Assembly (NCBI GenBank): GCA_039028975.1
Contig: JBCCHB010000014.1
Location: forward strand, 62,001-126,000
Length of the DNA: 64,000 bases
From: JAHBNG01 sp039028975
Lineage (GTDB): Bacteria > Chloroflexota > Anaerolineae > Caldilineales > Caldilineaceae
Direction: 5' to 3'
The position numbers and the translations under genes are program-made. Below, in pieces: positions 45,621 through 57,300 of the stretch. The first letter of the stretch is position 1; each line of letters opens with the position of its first letter. The notes under the pieces are model-generated. The model ran no database searches. It was not told the DNA's origin and saw only the letters and a program-made list of their open reading frames with translations.

Positions 45621-47354
45621 ATGGCAGTACAACCAGAAATTCAACAAAAAGGATTTGTACAGTCCGCCCTCGATTTAGCAGATGATACCTTTACCCGAAT
45701 TACGGCCGGTATCAGTGCTGGTGAGTTCCGCAAAATGTTGCGCGGTGAGCCGCCTGGACGTCCGAATCCGCGTCTTCGCCCTCACTCTGACTCATTCTTA
45801 TTGCATATCAAACCCGCCTACTATCATGAAAGTGTTACCCGCTTCACCCATACGTTCCGGTTAGGGCTACTTTCTACGTATTTATTTTTTGTCGAGACCA
45901 TTACAGGTATATACCTGATGATCTGGTATGCGCCGTCTCCTGATCGTGCATACGATGATATGATCATTCTGTTAAGTAATGTACCCTTTGGCCAGTTTAC
46001 CCGAGATCTTCACAGATTGGGGGCTGAAGCAATGGTTGCCATTGTGACATTGCATATGGTGAGAACCTACTTGACAGGGAGCTATAAGCCTCCAAGGCAA
46101 TTTACTTGGTTTACAGGTGTTATTCTCTTAGTTGTTACCTTGTTTCTTAGCTTCTCAGGTTATCTGCTTCCTTGGGATCAGCTGGCCCTTTGGGCTGTGA
46201 CCATCGGAACATCTATGGCTGAAGCGATTCCGCCAGAAGTAATGGGGACCACCATCAACCTATTGGCCCGTGGTGCGCCTGACATTGCTGGCAACGGATT
46301 GTTGCGCTTCTATCTGCTGCATGTCTTCTTCTTGCCTTTGATTCTCTTCCTCTTTTTCTTTGTTCACTACTACAAGGTGGTTCTGCATGGCATTAGCTTG
46401 CCTTCCCAAGAGGAAGAAGTTGGCGAAGATTCTGCGAAGAAGGTTCCTGCTGATCGCCGCGTTTACTTCCTACCTGATGTCTTCCTGGATGAGACTGCAT
46501 TTCTGCTCTTCTCTACGGCTATTCTGACGATTTGGACAGCCTTCTCTTTCCAAGCGCCTCTCGAATCGATTGCGAATCCACAGCGAACGCCTCTGCATAC
46601 GGTGGCTCCATGGTACTTCTATTGGTTACAGGGACTGTTGAAGATATCCGATAAGTTTATTGCAGGTGTTCTTATTCCAACAGTTCTGCTTATTCTGCTG
46701 ATGCTCATTCCGTACCTCGATCCAAACCCCAGCCGTCGAGCAAAAGATCGACGCGTCGCCATTATTAGTGGTGTTGTCGCTGGCGTGGTCATGATCATAT
46801 GGAGCTGGATGGGAACGCCCCAATATGCTGTACAGGGTGCGCCAGCAACGGAAGTGGTTCAAGAATTGATGCCAGAAGAGGGTGCCGGTCATGTCCGCGA
46901 AATGGGTTATGAACTCTTACCTCTTGGCCACTACCTGAGCATGACGACAGATGAGCTGATTGAACGCATAGGGGAAGATGAAGCATTGGCCCTCATTGAT
47001 GGTAGAGGATTCATTCCCTTGGAAGACGTGCATCATGAAAATGACGAATTTGCTCATCTAATCGAAGAATTTAAGCATTCTATCGATTACTGGGAGACCC
47101 AAGATACAGATTTCAATATGGCCTATGGTGTGCTCAATATTGCCCAGGATCAGCCGAGCCTGAAACGCCTGGACTGGGAGATCTTCTGGCTTAGCGGTGA
47201 AGGAACAGAAGAAGATTTCGAGGCTCACTTTTGGCTCCATGAAGAGGCATGGTACTGGGAACAGTATCAGACGCGCGACTATGGCCACATCTTTTCTTAC
47301 ATGTTCCCAGAAGAGAGTGCGCCCCAATCCGAAATAGCAACAGATTCGGAGTAG
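45621..47354 (+). CDS. Cytochrome b of the bc-type complex, with long C-terminal extension
   Basis: 577 residues. Residues ~60-260 form the four-helix b6-type bundle with haem ligands in 'DLHRLGAEAMVAIVTLHMVR' and 'LLRFYLLHVFFLP...FVHYYKV'. Residues ~290-405 match subunit IV, with the Qo motif as 'APWYFYWLQG' (P-x-W-Y type) and further helices. The last ~170 residues are acidic and soluble ('EFAHLIEEFKHSIDYWETQD'), with no family I know. The b6/IV fusion fits one-piece cytochrome b of many bacteria. The stop is 7 nt before the cytochrome c gene. Confidence 0.92.
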   Translation: MAVQPEIQQKGFVQSALDLADDTFTRITAGISAGEFRKMLRGEPPGRPNPRLRPHSDSFLLHIKPAYYHESVTRFTHTFRLGLLSTYLFFVETITGIYLMIWYAPSPDRAYDDMIILLSNVPFGQFTRDLHRLGAEAMVAIVTLHMVRTYLTGSYKPPRQFTWFTGVILLVVTLFLSFSGYLLPWDQLALWAVTIGTSMAEAIPPEVMGTTINLLARGAPDIAGNGLLRFYLLHVFFLPLILFLFFFVHYYKVVLHGISLPSQEEEVGEDSAKKVPADRRVYFLPDVFLDETAFLLFSTAILTIWTAFSFQAPLESIANPQRTPLHTVAPWYFYWLQGLLKISDKFIAGVLIPTVLLILLMLIPYLDPNPSRRAKDRRVAIISGVVAGVVMIIWSWMGTPQYAVQGAPATEVVQELMPEEGAGHVREMGYELLPLGHYLSMTTDELIERIGEDEALALIDGRGFIPLEDVHHENDEFAHLIEEFKHSIDYWETQDTDFNMAYGVLNIAQDQPSLKRLDWEIFWLSGEGTEEDFEAHFWLHEEAWYWEQYQTRDYGHIFSYMFPEESAPQSEIATDSE

Positions 47355-47361
47355 ATGTCTA

Positions 47362-48381
47362 ATGCATAAACCACTTTACTACTATCTTTACACGCGGTCA
47401 CCCATACTGAAACTCCTGTGGTCCTTTGTGTCTGTTCTTGTAATGTTTGCTGTCGTGGGCTTTGTTGGTTGGACTGAGGAAGGCCGCATGGAAGCTCAAA
47501 CAGCCAATTGGGATGGGCGTAGCATTGAAAAAGGGGCTGCACTCTATGACGCAAACTGCTCAAGCTGTCATGGGAAAGATGGCAAAGGGTTGCCTATGGT
47601 TGCTCCAGCCTTGCGTAGCCGCTACCTCTTTAGCAAAGAGATAGAGGTAAATGGCGAAAAGGTTGCCGCAGGACGCCTTAACGATGTCGCTTGGGCTGGA
47701 TCCTTAAATAACTATATCATGCTGACGGTCGGTGCTGGCCGGCCCAGTAAGGGAAGCGCACACTGGGCCAATGTAATGCCTACCTGGGGAGGTGAGTATG
47801 GTGGGCCTCTGCGTGGGGATCAGGTGATTGCCGTCACAAATTATGTGATGAATTTTGAGTCGGATGCTATGGCCCAAACAGCAGAAGAGGATCCGTGGCA
47901 ATTTTTTCAAGACACTCTTTCCAAGCGACTACCCTATCATGAAGATGAACCAGGGTATGAGCAAAAGCTAGAGCAGGCATTGGCTGCGGCTGAGGCTGCT
48001 GGTGTAACCTCTTACACCTTGGGTGACGAAGAGTACACCTTTGCTCAGCCAGATGATGTTGCAGATATGGGGCCACGTACGCCACAAGAGCTTTGGTTGT
48101 TGATGGGTTGTTCAGGCTGCCACAACATCAACGAGGATCAAACGGCTAACAATGTAGGGCCGGTTGGCCCCCATCAGAACAACCTTTATGAACGAGCTGC
48201 GGAACGGGTTGAAGGTCAATCTGCTGAAGAGTATGTATATAACAGTATTGTTGAACCCGATGCCTATGTGGTTGAGGGATACAATGGCGGAGTCATGCCC
48301 CAAACGTTCGCTGATATGATGAGCGAAGAAGAGATCAATGCTCTAGTCGCTTGGGCTCTGGACCCTGACCGAGAGCAGTAG
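47362..48381 (+). CDS. Membrane-anchored dihaem c-type cytochrome
   Basis: 339 residues, one N-terminal membrane anchor ('LWSFVSVLVMFAVVGFVGW'). Two haem-attachment motifs: C-S-S-C-H (about residue 67) and C-S-G-C-H (about 253). Likely Met ligands in 'NVMPTWGGEYGG' and 'GGVMPQTFADMM'. Third gene of the bc complex. Compared with the usual c1, it carries two haem domains, as in actinobacterial QcrC, so it may hand electrons directly to an oxidase. Confidence 0.92.
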   Translation: MHKPLYYYLYTRSPILKLLWSFVSVLVMFAVVGFVGWTEEGRMEAQTANWDGRSIEKGAALYDANCSSCHGKDGKGLPMVAPALRSRYLFSKEIEVNGEKVAAGRLNDVAWAGSLNNYIMLTVGAGRPSKGSAHWANVMPTWGGEYGGPLRGDQVIAVTNYVMNFESDAMAQTAEEDPWQFFQDTLSKRLPYHEDEPGYEQKLEQALAAAEAAGVTSYTLGDEEYTFAQPDDVADMGPRTPQELWLLMGCSGCHNINEDQTANNVGPVGPHQNNLYERAAERVEGQSAEEYVYNSIVEPDAYVVEGYNGGVMPQTFADMMSEEEINALVAWALDPDREQ

Positions 48382-48403
48382 GCACACGAGTACGGAGCAG
48401 TGC

Positions 48404-48434
48404 AAGGCAACCCTATTACTGGGTTGCCTTTTTC
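48404..48434 (+). terminator. Intrinsic terminator of the bc operon
   Basis: AAGGCAACCC (48404-48413) pairs with GGGTTGCCTT (48421-48430), 7-nt loop, followed by TTT. Confidence 0.88.
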
Positions 48435-48480
48435 ATTGGAGCATCATTTGGGATCTTCACTCTGACCAGACTAAATACCA

Positions 48481-49200
48481 ATGTCAACCGATTATTCTAT
48501 CACCGACGAAATTATTTATCCAACAACCTTGGTCATCTTTGCCATACTGACGACGCTCTTCCCTGCTCTGTTGGGACAGTCATGGTTCATGCCTATCATT
48601 CAAACCATTGGCATGACCCTTTTTTTGCTCTTTGTGATTCGTCGTGGCCGAATAAAACGGGCTCTGTTGCTTCTAGGAATTTGGTTGGGTATACAATTTG
48701 TCGTCATCACGCTCTTAACCACTTATCTGCCAACCCAACTTGATTATGCGCTCAGTGATGGATTTACTCGTCGTACGGCCTACATGGCATGGTTCTATGC
48801 TGGTTCTGAAGCCCCCGTTGGGGTAACCGAAGGGCTTCTTACACGGCTTCTTGAGCTATTGGGCACCACAGCAGGCACCATGGCTACAGGTGGGTTGCTT
48901 GGTAATTGGATATTGGTCCGCTCCGTCAATGCTGCGGCTTTTTATACAGGGAGCCTTCTTGGTGCGCTCAATAGTCCCCTCAATGCATTGGGTGCGCTTC
49001 CTATTTGGACTCTGCTGCGCATCTGTGGCTATAGCCTCTTTACCCTTCTATTTGCCGAACCACTGCTGAGCGGGAATTGGAGCCTTGGATACTATTTGCG
49101 CCATCGCCGCATGTACTTTCTGATTGGATTATCCCTCATACTTCTTGCCCTACTCCTGGAAAATACAATACCCAATCTGTGGCGCTCGCTATTCAACTGA
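48481..49200 (+). CDS. Uncharacterised polytopic membrane protein
   Basis: 239 residues, about five to six hydrophobic helices ('TTLVIFAILTTLFPALL', 'FLLFVIRR', 'LLLLGIWLGIQFVVITLL', 'YFLIGLSLILLALLL'). No family motif recognised. It follows the bc operon terminator and carries no clear ribosome site. Confidence 0.65.
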   Translation: MSTDYSITDEIIYPTTLVIFAILTTLFPALLGQSWFMPIIQTIGMTLFLLFVIRRGRIKRALLLLGIWLGIQFVVITLLTTYLPTQLDYALSDGFTRRTAYMAWFYAGSEAPVGVTEGLLTRLLELLGTTAGTMATGGLLGNWILVRSVNAAAFYTGSLLGALNSPLNALGALPIWTLLRICGYSLFTLLFAEPLLSGNWSLGYYLRHRRMYFLIGLSLILLALLLENTIPNLWRSLFN

Positions 49201-49207
49201 TTATGAC

Positions 49208-49294
49208 TTAGGAATGAGCATTAAATAAGGCGGGCATGTCATCTCGAAGGATTGAGAGATCTTATGCACAAGTTATTTAATTCCGATTCATTAA
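49208..49294. repeat. ~85-bp palindromic element, copy 3
   Basis: Begins TTAGGAATGAG, contains CACAAGTTATTTAATTCC and ends GATTCATTAA. Outer arms match copies 1, 2 and 4; the centre differs. It sits between two convergent genes. Confidence 0.7.
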
Positions 49295-49298
49295 AACC

Positions 49299-50051
49299 TT
49301 ACCCTGTTGCTCCCTTAACACTCCACACCGAGCCACTGGTATACGTATTCCTCTCAGAACAGAGAAATTCTACAACCTCAGCCACCTCTTCGGCATCTGA
49401 GTAGCGCCCTAGTGGGTTGCCCGGATCCGCGAGAAATTTGGGCGTAAAGCGGGGCACAACCATATTGGTCAGCGCTCGCCCTGGCTCTACCCCATTGACG
49501 AATACCCCCTCCTTGGAATAGGCATTGCCCAATGCCCCAACAAAAGAGTAGACTGCCCCTTTGGATACGCCGTAGGGGATCTGATTCGTGGCCCCATGTC
49601 TGGCACCCGACGTAATGGTGACACAGCGCCCCCATCCACCCTCTATCATGTGGGGAATTGCAGCCTGATGGGCATGGTAGACACCCCATACATTAATCCG
49701 CATCACTTTTTCAAACTGGGCAGCAGATTGCTCATGAAAAGGCGCTTCTAGTCCCAAAATACCTGCACAGCAAACCAAAATGTCAAGCCGACCAAAGTGG
49801 GTAACGGCTTGGTTCACCATTGACTGAACAGCGTCTTCATCCGTTACGTCGGTAGGAATAAAGATCGCTTGCTGGCCCAAGCTGCCAATCTCATCGACGA
49901 CAGACGTGTCCATCCCTGGCAGATCGGCAATAACCACGTGACGGCCGTCTTCTGCAATCCTCAGCGCGCTGGCACGACCGATCCCATTGGCTCCACCAGT
50001 GACAATGGCAACCCGCTCCTCTTTGGGCGCAGCAAACCGTAAATTTGGCAT
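49299..50051 (-). CDS. Short-chain dehydrogenase/reductase (SDR)
   Basis: 250 residues. Rossmann 'AIVTGGANGIGRASALRIAE', 'LDILVCCAGILG', catalytic Ser in 'CVTITSGARHG' and 'YGVSKGAVYSFVG' (Y-x-x-x-K). 'NGVEPGRALTNM' has the P-G motif, though with an unusual E. ATG at 50051 with AAGGAG upstream. NAD(P)-dependent oxidation of a sugar or polyol is likely given the sugar isomerase gene next to it on the same strand. Confidence 0.9.
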   Translation of the reverse strand: MPNLRFAAPKEERVAIVTGGANGIGRASALRIAEDGRHVVIADLPGMDTSVVDEIGSLGQQAIFIPTDVTDEDAVQSMVNQAVTHFGRLDILVCCAGILGLEAPFHEQSAAQFEKVMRINVWGVYHAHQAAIPHMIEGGWGRCVTITSGARHGATNQIPYGVSKGAVYSFVGALGNAYSKEGVFVNGVEPGRALTNMVVPRFTPKFLADPGNPLGRYSDAEEVAEVVEFLCSERNTYTSGSVWSVKGATG

Positions 50052-50179
50052 CTAATTCTCCTTATAAATTGCTCAGAAAATAGTCCAAAGTCAGTTGCCT
50101 CGGATATCGATCTAGACTCTAGACACTGGACTGCGGACTGATTGTCATCCTTCCGTGGTGTATCCTTCAAACGTCCAAA

Positions 50180-51061
50180 TTAGGCACTCTCTTCATCAGC
50201 ATCCAATACGCGAATGCCCAATTCCGCGGCCGTTTTGTGAAAAAGTTGGCTGACCGCAGGAAGGTCCTCAGTGCTGTTTCCTTCCGAGATGACTGGGTAA
50301 TCTGGCGACAGTGCTTCTATACGGCGGAAGAGGGTTTGGAAATCCATTAGTCCCTTGCCTGGGCAGCCGTCTTGCAGATGAAGGGTTAACTTATCCTCGA
50401 TCCAGATGTCTTTGGCGTGGCAGCTCACAATATGTTCGCCCAACGTGTCAAAATGATGATTGAGGGCAGCACCAGTATCATAAACGGTCTCTAAGGTGAT
50501 CCAGTTGGCCGAGTCATAATCACAGCGAACCCACGGTGAACCGACTTCATCCAAAACCTCTTTGGTGATTTCGGGAGAGGCCAACGTCACAAGTTGATGA
50601 CTCTCTAGGCTTAAAAAGACGCCGGCATCTTCCGCGGCAGCAACACACTCTTTTAGGGTTTTGACTAGCTGCTTCCGAGCTGAAACAGTCCAATTATCAG
50701 GATGAGGAAACCAAGGACCATTGGGACTCATAGAGCCAGGACCTGTATCGATGCCTCGCGCGCCCATCCATCCGGCCAGCCGGAGTGCCGCTTGAATCGT
50801 TCGAACACTTTCCTTGCGCACTGTCTCATCGGGCGTGACCATATTCTGCCAATAGCCAGTAGCTTGATAGAGACGAACCCCTTCACCAGCAAGCAGCTCG
50901 CGCAGATTCGTTGCCTGAGCCTGTGAGGTCGTGTGAGGATCGTTGGCGCGAAAACGGGTAAAGATGCCACTAAACCCTAGCTCTCTCACTCGGCGGCACA
51001 TCGCAACGCTGAGATCGTTCATATCAGCCGGTAGAAAACAACCGCTCATTCCAAAACGCAT
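50180..51061 (-). CDS. Sugar phosphate isomerase/epimerase-like TIM-barrel protein
   Basis: 293 residues from the ATG at 51061 (AAAAGGAG upstream); longer in-frame starts exist but have no ribosome site. Xylose-isomerase-like (AP_endonuc_2) motifs: 'GARGIDTGPGSMSPNG', 'VFLSLESHQL' with a metal Glu, 'WVRCDYDSANW', 'HIVSCHAKDIW' with the metal His, and 'PVISEGNSTED' with the last Glu. Probably acts on a free or phosphorylated sugar or inositol. Partner of the downstream SDR. Confidence 0.85.
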   Translation of the reverse strand: MRFGMSGCFLPADMNDLSVAMCRRVRELGFSGIFTRFRANDPHTTSQAQATNLRELLAGEGVRLYQATGYWQNMVTPDETVRKESVRTIQAALRLAGWMGARGIDTGPGSMSPNGPWFPHPDNWTVSARKQLVKTLKECVAAAEDAGVFLSLESHQLVTLASPEITKEVLDEVGSPWVRCDYDSANWITLETVYDTGAALNHHFDTLGEHIVSCHAKDIWIEDKLTLHLQDGCPGKGLMDFQTLFRRIEALSPDYPVISEGNSTEDLPAVSQLFHKTAAELGIRVLDADEESA

Positions 51062-51366
51062 ACAAGATTCTCCTTTTGGTAGGTCAATATATGGACATTT
51101 TTGAATTCGCCAACAGTATCTTTTAAGTTGAGGAAGATCATATATGCCATTAGATGGGCTGTCAATTTGGATTATTCCGGAAAATGGGTTGAGCCGCCTG
51201 AAACCGACGGCAGTCAAGTGGGATACGCTGTCAGAAAAGCGAACCAATTATCGTTCAAATATCATTTTCTGATCAAGGAGATAGCTGGGGCACCACCTAC
51301 ACTAGAATAGTGCCTCAGCAGGTAGCTGGAGCAGAGTCTGCACTCCCTATTATGAAGGAGATAAAA
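51062..51366. other. Divergent gap before the giant secreted protein
   Basis: About 300 nt between diverging genes. Apart from the ribosome sites (AAGGAG) at both ends I see no convincing -35/-10 pair and no repeat. Confidence 0.5.
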
Positions 51367-54300
51367 ATGTCATTTACCCCCCAAAAAAGTAGTACTTTGT
51401 TTGTGGTTGTACTGATTATTTCAATAATCAGTGTACTCACAAATCATAACTTGACGATGGGACTTGCAACGGCTTCAGCCACTGCAACCCATGAAATCGT
51501 CTATACCGAAAATGGCTTTACACCCTCGGTGCTTACCATTGGGATAGGCGATACGGTTACATGGCGAAATGAGACAAGTCAACCCCTAAATTTAAGAGCA
51601 GGCGGCGGATTTACTCTCTTTTTGCCTTTCATGAGTTCACCGAGCAGTAGAGCAATGGTCCAAAGCACCAACCAAAGCACCAGCCAAACCACTAGCCAGG
51701 GTACCAACCCCAATGCGATGAGTAGCAACGCACAGGCTAATGCCGAGCCAGAATTCGGTTCGACCTTGGTTGCCGGTGCGACCCATAGCTATCAGTTTGC
51801 CGAGGTTGGTCAATTTGCCTTTCACGCGGGTGGTCAACCAAATTTTAAGGGAACCATCAATGTGGAGGCACCAAATGATGTGGTGCCGACCCCAACACCT
51901 ACCCCTACATCAGACCGGCCAAAGCCATTGGCACCAGACGATGGTGGGCTGGACCAAAGTGGTTTGGGCTATGCAACCTCGGCGGATCGCACCCTAATCC
52001 GCTGGTTTTGGACTCAGCCCAATCAGCCTACCTTCCGCGTCTTACGGCAACAAGGTCGCACTGAAGTGGTATTAGGCGATGTGGCACCCGTGACTGATGA
52101 AGCGACAGCCATTGCCGTGCTCAACACAACGGATCCGCGTTGGCCAACTTTGTGGGAAACGTTACAGGCTGAGCATGAGGTCGCGACGATTGCTGAGCTT
52201 CATACCTTCCTCAATGAGAATCTTTTTGCTGCCCAGCAACTGGCCAATCGTTACTATCCAGTGGCCTTGGTTTTGGGTTGGGGCTTGGTCGATTTGGATG
52301 CAACACTGAACCCGAATGCGGAAGTGACCTATGGCGTCGAATCAGTTGATGGAGCCATTGCACTAGGCAAGGTCACGTTGACCCCCTATCAACCTACACC
52401 TCTTGACCCACCTGCTCGCCTGTCTGCTGTTGATCTCAATCCCGACTCCAGTACGCTGGTGCGGCCTCGGAATGGACAGTGGGCCGTGGCACAACAAAAT
52501 CGCCGGTTCCATCAGAATATCTATCTCGATTGGGAGACACCCCAGATTTCTAATGACGATGATGGTGAATTACCCCCTGCTTGGATTGTCGGCTATGACA
52601 TCTATCGAGCCAGCGCTGTCAATGATGAAATTTTTGAACAGATCAACGGCGATGAATCGGTACAGGTCATGTCTGACAGTACGCCCCGTTTGGCTACGGT
52701 AGATGTCCCCGTCGAGCCAGATCCCGAGAATCCAGCACCTGTCGATCCTGACTATCAGCTTGGCGATGCCTATGCTGCCGACTATGAGCAGATTGAATTC
52801 CACTTTGCTGATGATGATGTGGCGGCTGGCTCCCACGCTTACCGAATCGCCGCCCGAGATGCATTGGGTACGATCCGTAGCTGGCCAGAGGATGCGTCCT
52901 TTTTTAGCGAGGATGTGAAGGCAACATCCCATGATTACATGCCCCCTCCAGCCCCCGAGCTATTTATGGCCAACGTGAACACTGGGCAAAACGAAATTCA
53001 ATTGACGTGGGCCATGACACCAACCTCTGATCTGGCCGGTTTCCGTATTGAACGCACCCAAAAGCTCCACTCAGAGATCGCACCAGGTGAGTGCGCCAGC
53101 GATGCCGACTGTTGGAAAGTGGCCGCCACGCTGACTGCTGATGAGAATTCCTGGGTGGACACAGATGGCACCGAAGAGACGGTACGCTGGTACCGCATCC
53201 AAGCCGTCGATCACGCTGGCAATTACAGCCTCTACGCTGGACCGATTCAATCTGTGATTCATGATGTTGACGGCCCAGGAAAACCAGGCCTCAATGTTGA
53301 CAATTGTTCAGACGGTATGGGCTATTGCTTAACAGGTGGCGGCGACGAAGAAACAGAGCGTTTGCGCATCGCCTGCCGCATGACCCTGGAAACGCCCGAG
53401 GTATTGCTGACCATCTTTGAAGGCAGTCAGCTCAATGAGTTTAACGTTTTGTCAGTCTACACGCCACCTTTTGATTTAGAGAATGTAATCTGCCGCACTT
53501 GGGCAGAAGACGAACATGGAAATCTCTCTGAACCGTCCGACCCGATTGAGATTCCGTTGATTGAAGCGCCTAATGTCCCCAATTTGCTGCCGCCCATCAT
53601 TACCTCTATTGAAACAAGCGGTAGTGCAGATACCAACTGGCAGGCCAACATCAAGTGGGACATGGTTAGCTCACCAGTTATTGCTGACTTTGAGATCCTA
53701 CGCGACAACGTCTCCGATGCACAGCCGGCCGAAATCATTCCCGTGAAAGGCGGAGACGCACGAGACTACACAGATGGGCCACTAAACAGCACCAATGTGT
53801 ACGAATATCAGGTTAAGGCCATTCTATCCGACGGCACCGAACTGACCTCAACGCCACGTCTCTTCAGAGTGGTAAATGGTCAGGAACGCCCGCTGGAGAA
53901 TTTCCCTTGGATCGGCATTATGCGTCAAGGCGAGGCCATCAACCTCCTGTGGCAATGTGCTATGGTGGCGGATTTTGATGGGCTGGCCGCTCGTCACTTT
54001 GCCGTCTTCCGCAGCCCTAATCCAGATGGAGGATTTCAGCAGATCACACCTATCTTTGTGCAAGAAGGGTGTTCTCAATTCTTCTATGCCGATACCAGCG
54101 CCCAGCACGACCAGTACTACTATCAGGTCGTTGAGTTTAGCGCGCGCACTGGAGAGCCTGTCGGTTCAACGGATGTCCGCGGTGTGGACAATGCGGCAGC
54201 TCCGGCAATTGATTATGGCGATACTGTCCAGGTTGGGTCAAACACAAATCTGATCCATCATACACCTGGTAACTCTCCTTTGGGTCTGCTACCCTGTACG

Positions 54301-57300
54301 CCCATCAATCCGAGCCGAAACGACTTCTCTCAACCCTTGATCTTTGGTGGCGGCATCGAGATGCATAACCTCTCTGTCGATATCAACAACGACAATACCA
54401 TCAACGGCTTTGGTGACATACACCTCTTCAACAGCGGCGAGCTGATTGTCATTCCCGATCTCTTCTTCAACGGTCTGACCGTGGCCGATGCTCAGAATCA
54501 TGTATGCTCTGGTCAGATAGATGTCTGGTTGCCAGCAACCGAATTCCCCAGCGCGCCCATCTTTGTTGAAAGTGAAGCGGGGATGAGCTATGCCGTTTAC
54601 CGAGTTGTAGCTCGGTCATTCTTCCTTCCTGGCAGCCACGGTGAGATTCGTCTGGTGCTGCCCGACAATTTGCGTTCACTGGATCAGAATGGGGTAGAGG
54701 CCGATGTGGTGACGTTGGGTGGCCCAGCCCTGCGCTTGAATAACGATCTCTCCTGGTCTTTCAGCGCGGATTTGGCGGATGTAGCGACTCACACCTGTGA
54801 ATCACCGGTTCTAGCTTTCAACCTGGAATTGGCTCCATTAACGTTGGTCCCTTTGGGTGAATTGCGGGTCTCAAGTAGCCGTTTTGAGATGAGCGATAGC
54901 TGTCTACGTTACCATGAGCGCAACAATGGTGCCTATGCCCGTCCTGCTCCCTTTGCGTTTGAGGCAGGCGACAGCAACGATGGCTTCTTGCGGACAACCT
55001 TCCAGGAAGCAGATGGGAACGACACGTCGACTCGGATTACAGCCTCTGGTCTATCTGGTGCCTTCCATAGTGATCAGGTCGTTACTTGGGTAGGTAGCTA
55101 TCCTTATGGCTTTAATATCGCCGCCAGCAACATCGACTTGATGATCGCTGAAAGCCAAATCCAGAGCGGCAACATCGGTGGTGGCAATCTGATCATGCAC
55201 TACCAACAGACCGTCAACGAGACGACCCAGGGTGAGATTAACGTCACCTTCGAAGGTCTGACCATCGAAGCAGGCGGTGCGTTGGTAGGCGATGTCACTC
55301 AATCAGGTGGAGCGGATGCCATTACTTGGCGCTCCTTCAACATCCTTTCTGGTGAATGGGAATTCTATGCTGGGCCGGTTACAACAAACTATGCCCCCAT
55401 CAGCATGGTGGAGATCGTCATGTGGGCTGCCCGCCCTGGCGATCAAGTAGAGGTCGATCTGCCGGCACCTGCTCTGCGAGAGCCTGGTCTGAACCGTCGT
55501 TTGGCAGCACATCAGCTTACGTGGGCCTGCGGTCGGGCCGCCGTCTTTGTGACCCATAGCGATATGTACGTACGCCACGGTGGGATTACCCAACGCTTCC
55601 AAGCGATTTTGGAGGGTGGTTTTGAGACCAGCATCCACGGTTATGACTCTGTTATCCATCAGTTTGATGTCTACTTCTTGGATAATCGAAATGTAGATAG
55701 CAGCATCATTGGCGATGTTGAGCTGCCCTTCCCGGCCAACATGACACTGAAGCTGGTTGATATGTGGCTGGACCCGACTGGCTGTATCGATGGAGGCGTG
55801 GTCATCAACGGGGAAGAGACGTTGGACTACTGGGAAGCAGCCTTGGCCCCTCGCTCAGCTGAGTTTTTGACCTTTGGTACAGAGCACAGCATGCCCCTCA
55901 ACGTGGGTGAATTTGACGGTTGGGATGCCATGCTGCGCGTCTTTGGTGACCTATCGCTGCCTAAGCTGACCACGCTTAGCAATGGGCAACAGGCCATCAT
56001 TGATGCAGGCATCAACTTCCAGCCCGATGGTGATACGCTTGACGAGGTAACGTTGGGTCAGGATCAGCCCATCTACGGCTTTACTGGCTTCTCCTTCTTG
56101 ATGGAGGAATTACGTTTGAGTCGCTATAACGCGGGTAGCGGTGAGTCACCCATTTGGGATGCTAACGCCAATGCCCTGGACGCACCGACCATTCAACCGG
56201 CAGAGCAGGGCTTCTTTGAGATGTCCGGCCCAATACTCGTGCCATACTTCAGCGGTCTGGCGGACAGTAATGGCAACGATCCTGTCCTCTTCGTCTATAA
56301 TGGCCTCGACTATGTGGGCTTCGAAGAGCAGTTACAGGCCGAGCGCATCTGGTTCAGCCGAAGCTATGAGTATGATGGGACTACATACGGAGCGGAAGTG
56401 AAACACGTCTTCGATGATCTGGTCTATGCTCATGGGTTGGGACAGGGCAGCGCAGATGGCGGTATCTTCGTCGGCTTTGACAGCTATGAACTGCTGCCAG
56501 ATAATGCGGTGCAACCAGCGGGTCCCTTCCCCTCTGACTGGCAAGTTGTTCACGTGGATGCGGGGATGGTCCTCCAGCCCGATGTGGTGGACATCTATGG
56601 TGGCTTGAGCGGTGGCGTGGCTGCTTTCCGAGCGCTTGCCGAGCAGATTGTCCTCAACCAGGACAACCCGCCTTCTCCGAATACCTTGCAGGTTTGGGGG
56701 CAGAAGCTTAATATGAATGATGCGGGCGACGCGGTAAACGAAATCGACGAATATAGTGCTCTGATTCCGGCTGTCTGGCCTTTCTACGTCAATCTCACCA
56801 ACCCGTCTCACATGGACACGACGAGTGTATTGAATCAGTACGATATGCAAGAAGGAATTGATCTGCCGACGAGTGAAGACTTTGGCGGCGGGGCATCCGG
56901 TATGGTGCGGAATACAGATATTCAGTTTAATCGCTTGCGCGGGAATCTGGTCCGAACAGGCAGCGGCGCTGCATTCCAATTTGAGCGATTTGACCTAGGA
57001 ATGGAATTGATTGTCCATCGCGCCCAGGATGCGCGACCCATCTTCCAAGCTGATACCGTAGCACTCACTATCGACCGCTGGGGAGAGATTCTCATAGAAG
57101 GCTATGACGCTCGCAGCAGTATCTTCCGCAATGAGAACTTGTGGTTTAACCTAACCCTTCGGGTCGACATTCCAACGAGATACCTAGAGGGAGGTTTAAG
57201 TTTGGGCACGCCAGAAGTTGGGCTTCTCCATGAGTTTGAGGTATGGAACGTGACGCTCCACGACGCTTCGGGTGCACTCGGTTTTGACTTGTCTGGAGGA

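Noticed and set aside
51310..51366. GTG start extending the giant secreted protein
   Set aside because: It places 19 residues before the signal peptide and lacks a ribosome site; AAGGAG precedes 51367.
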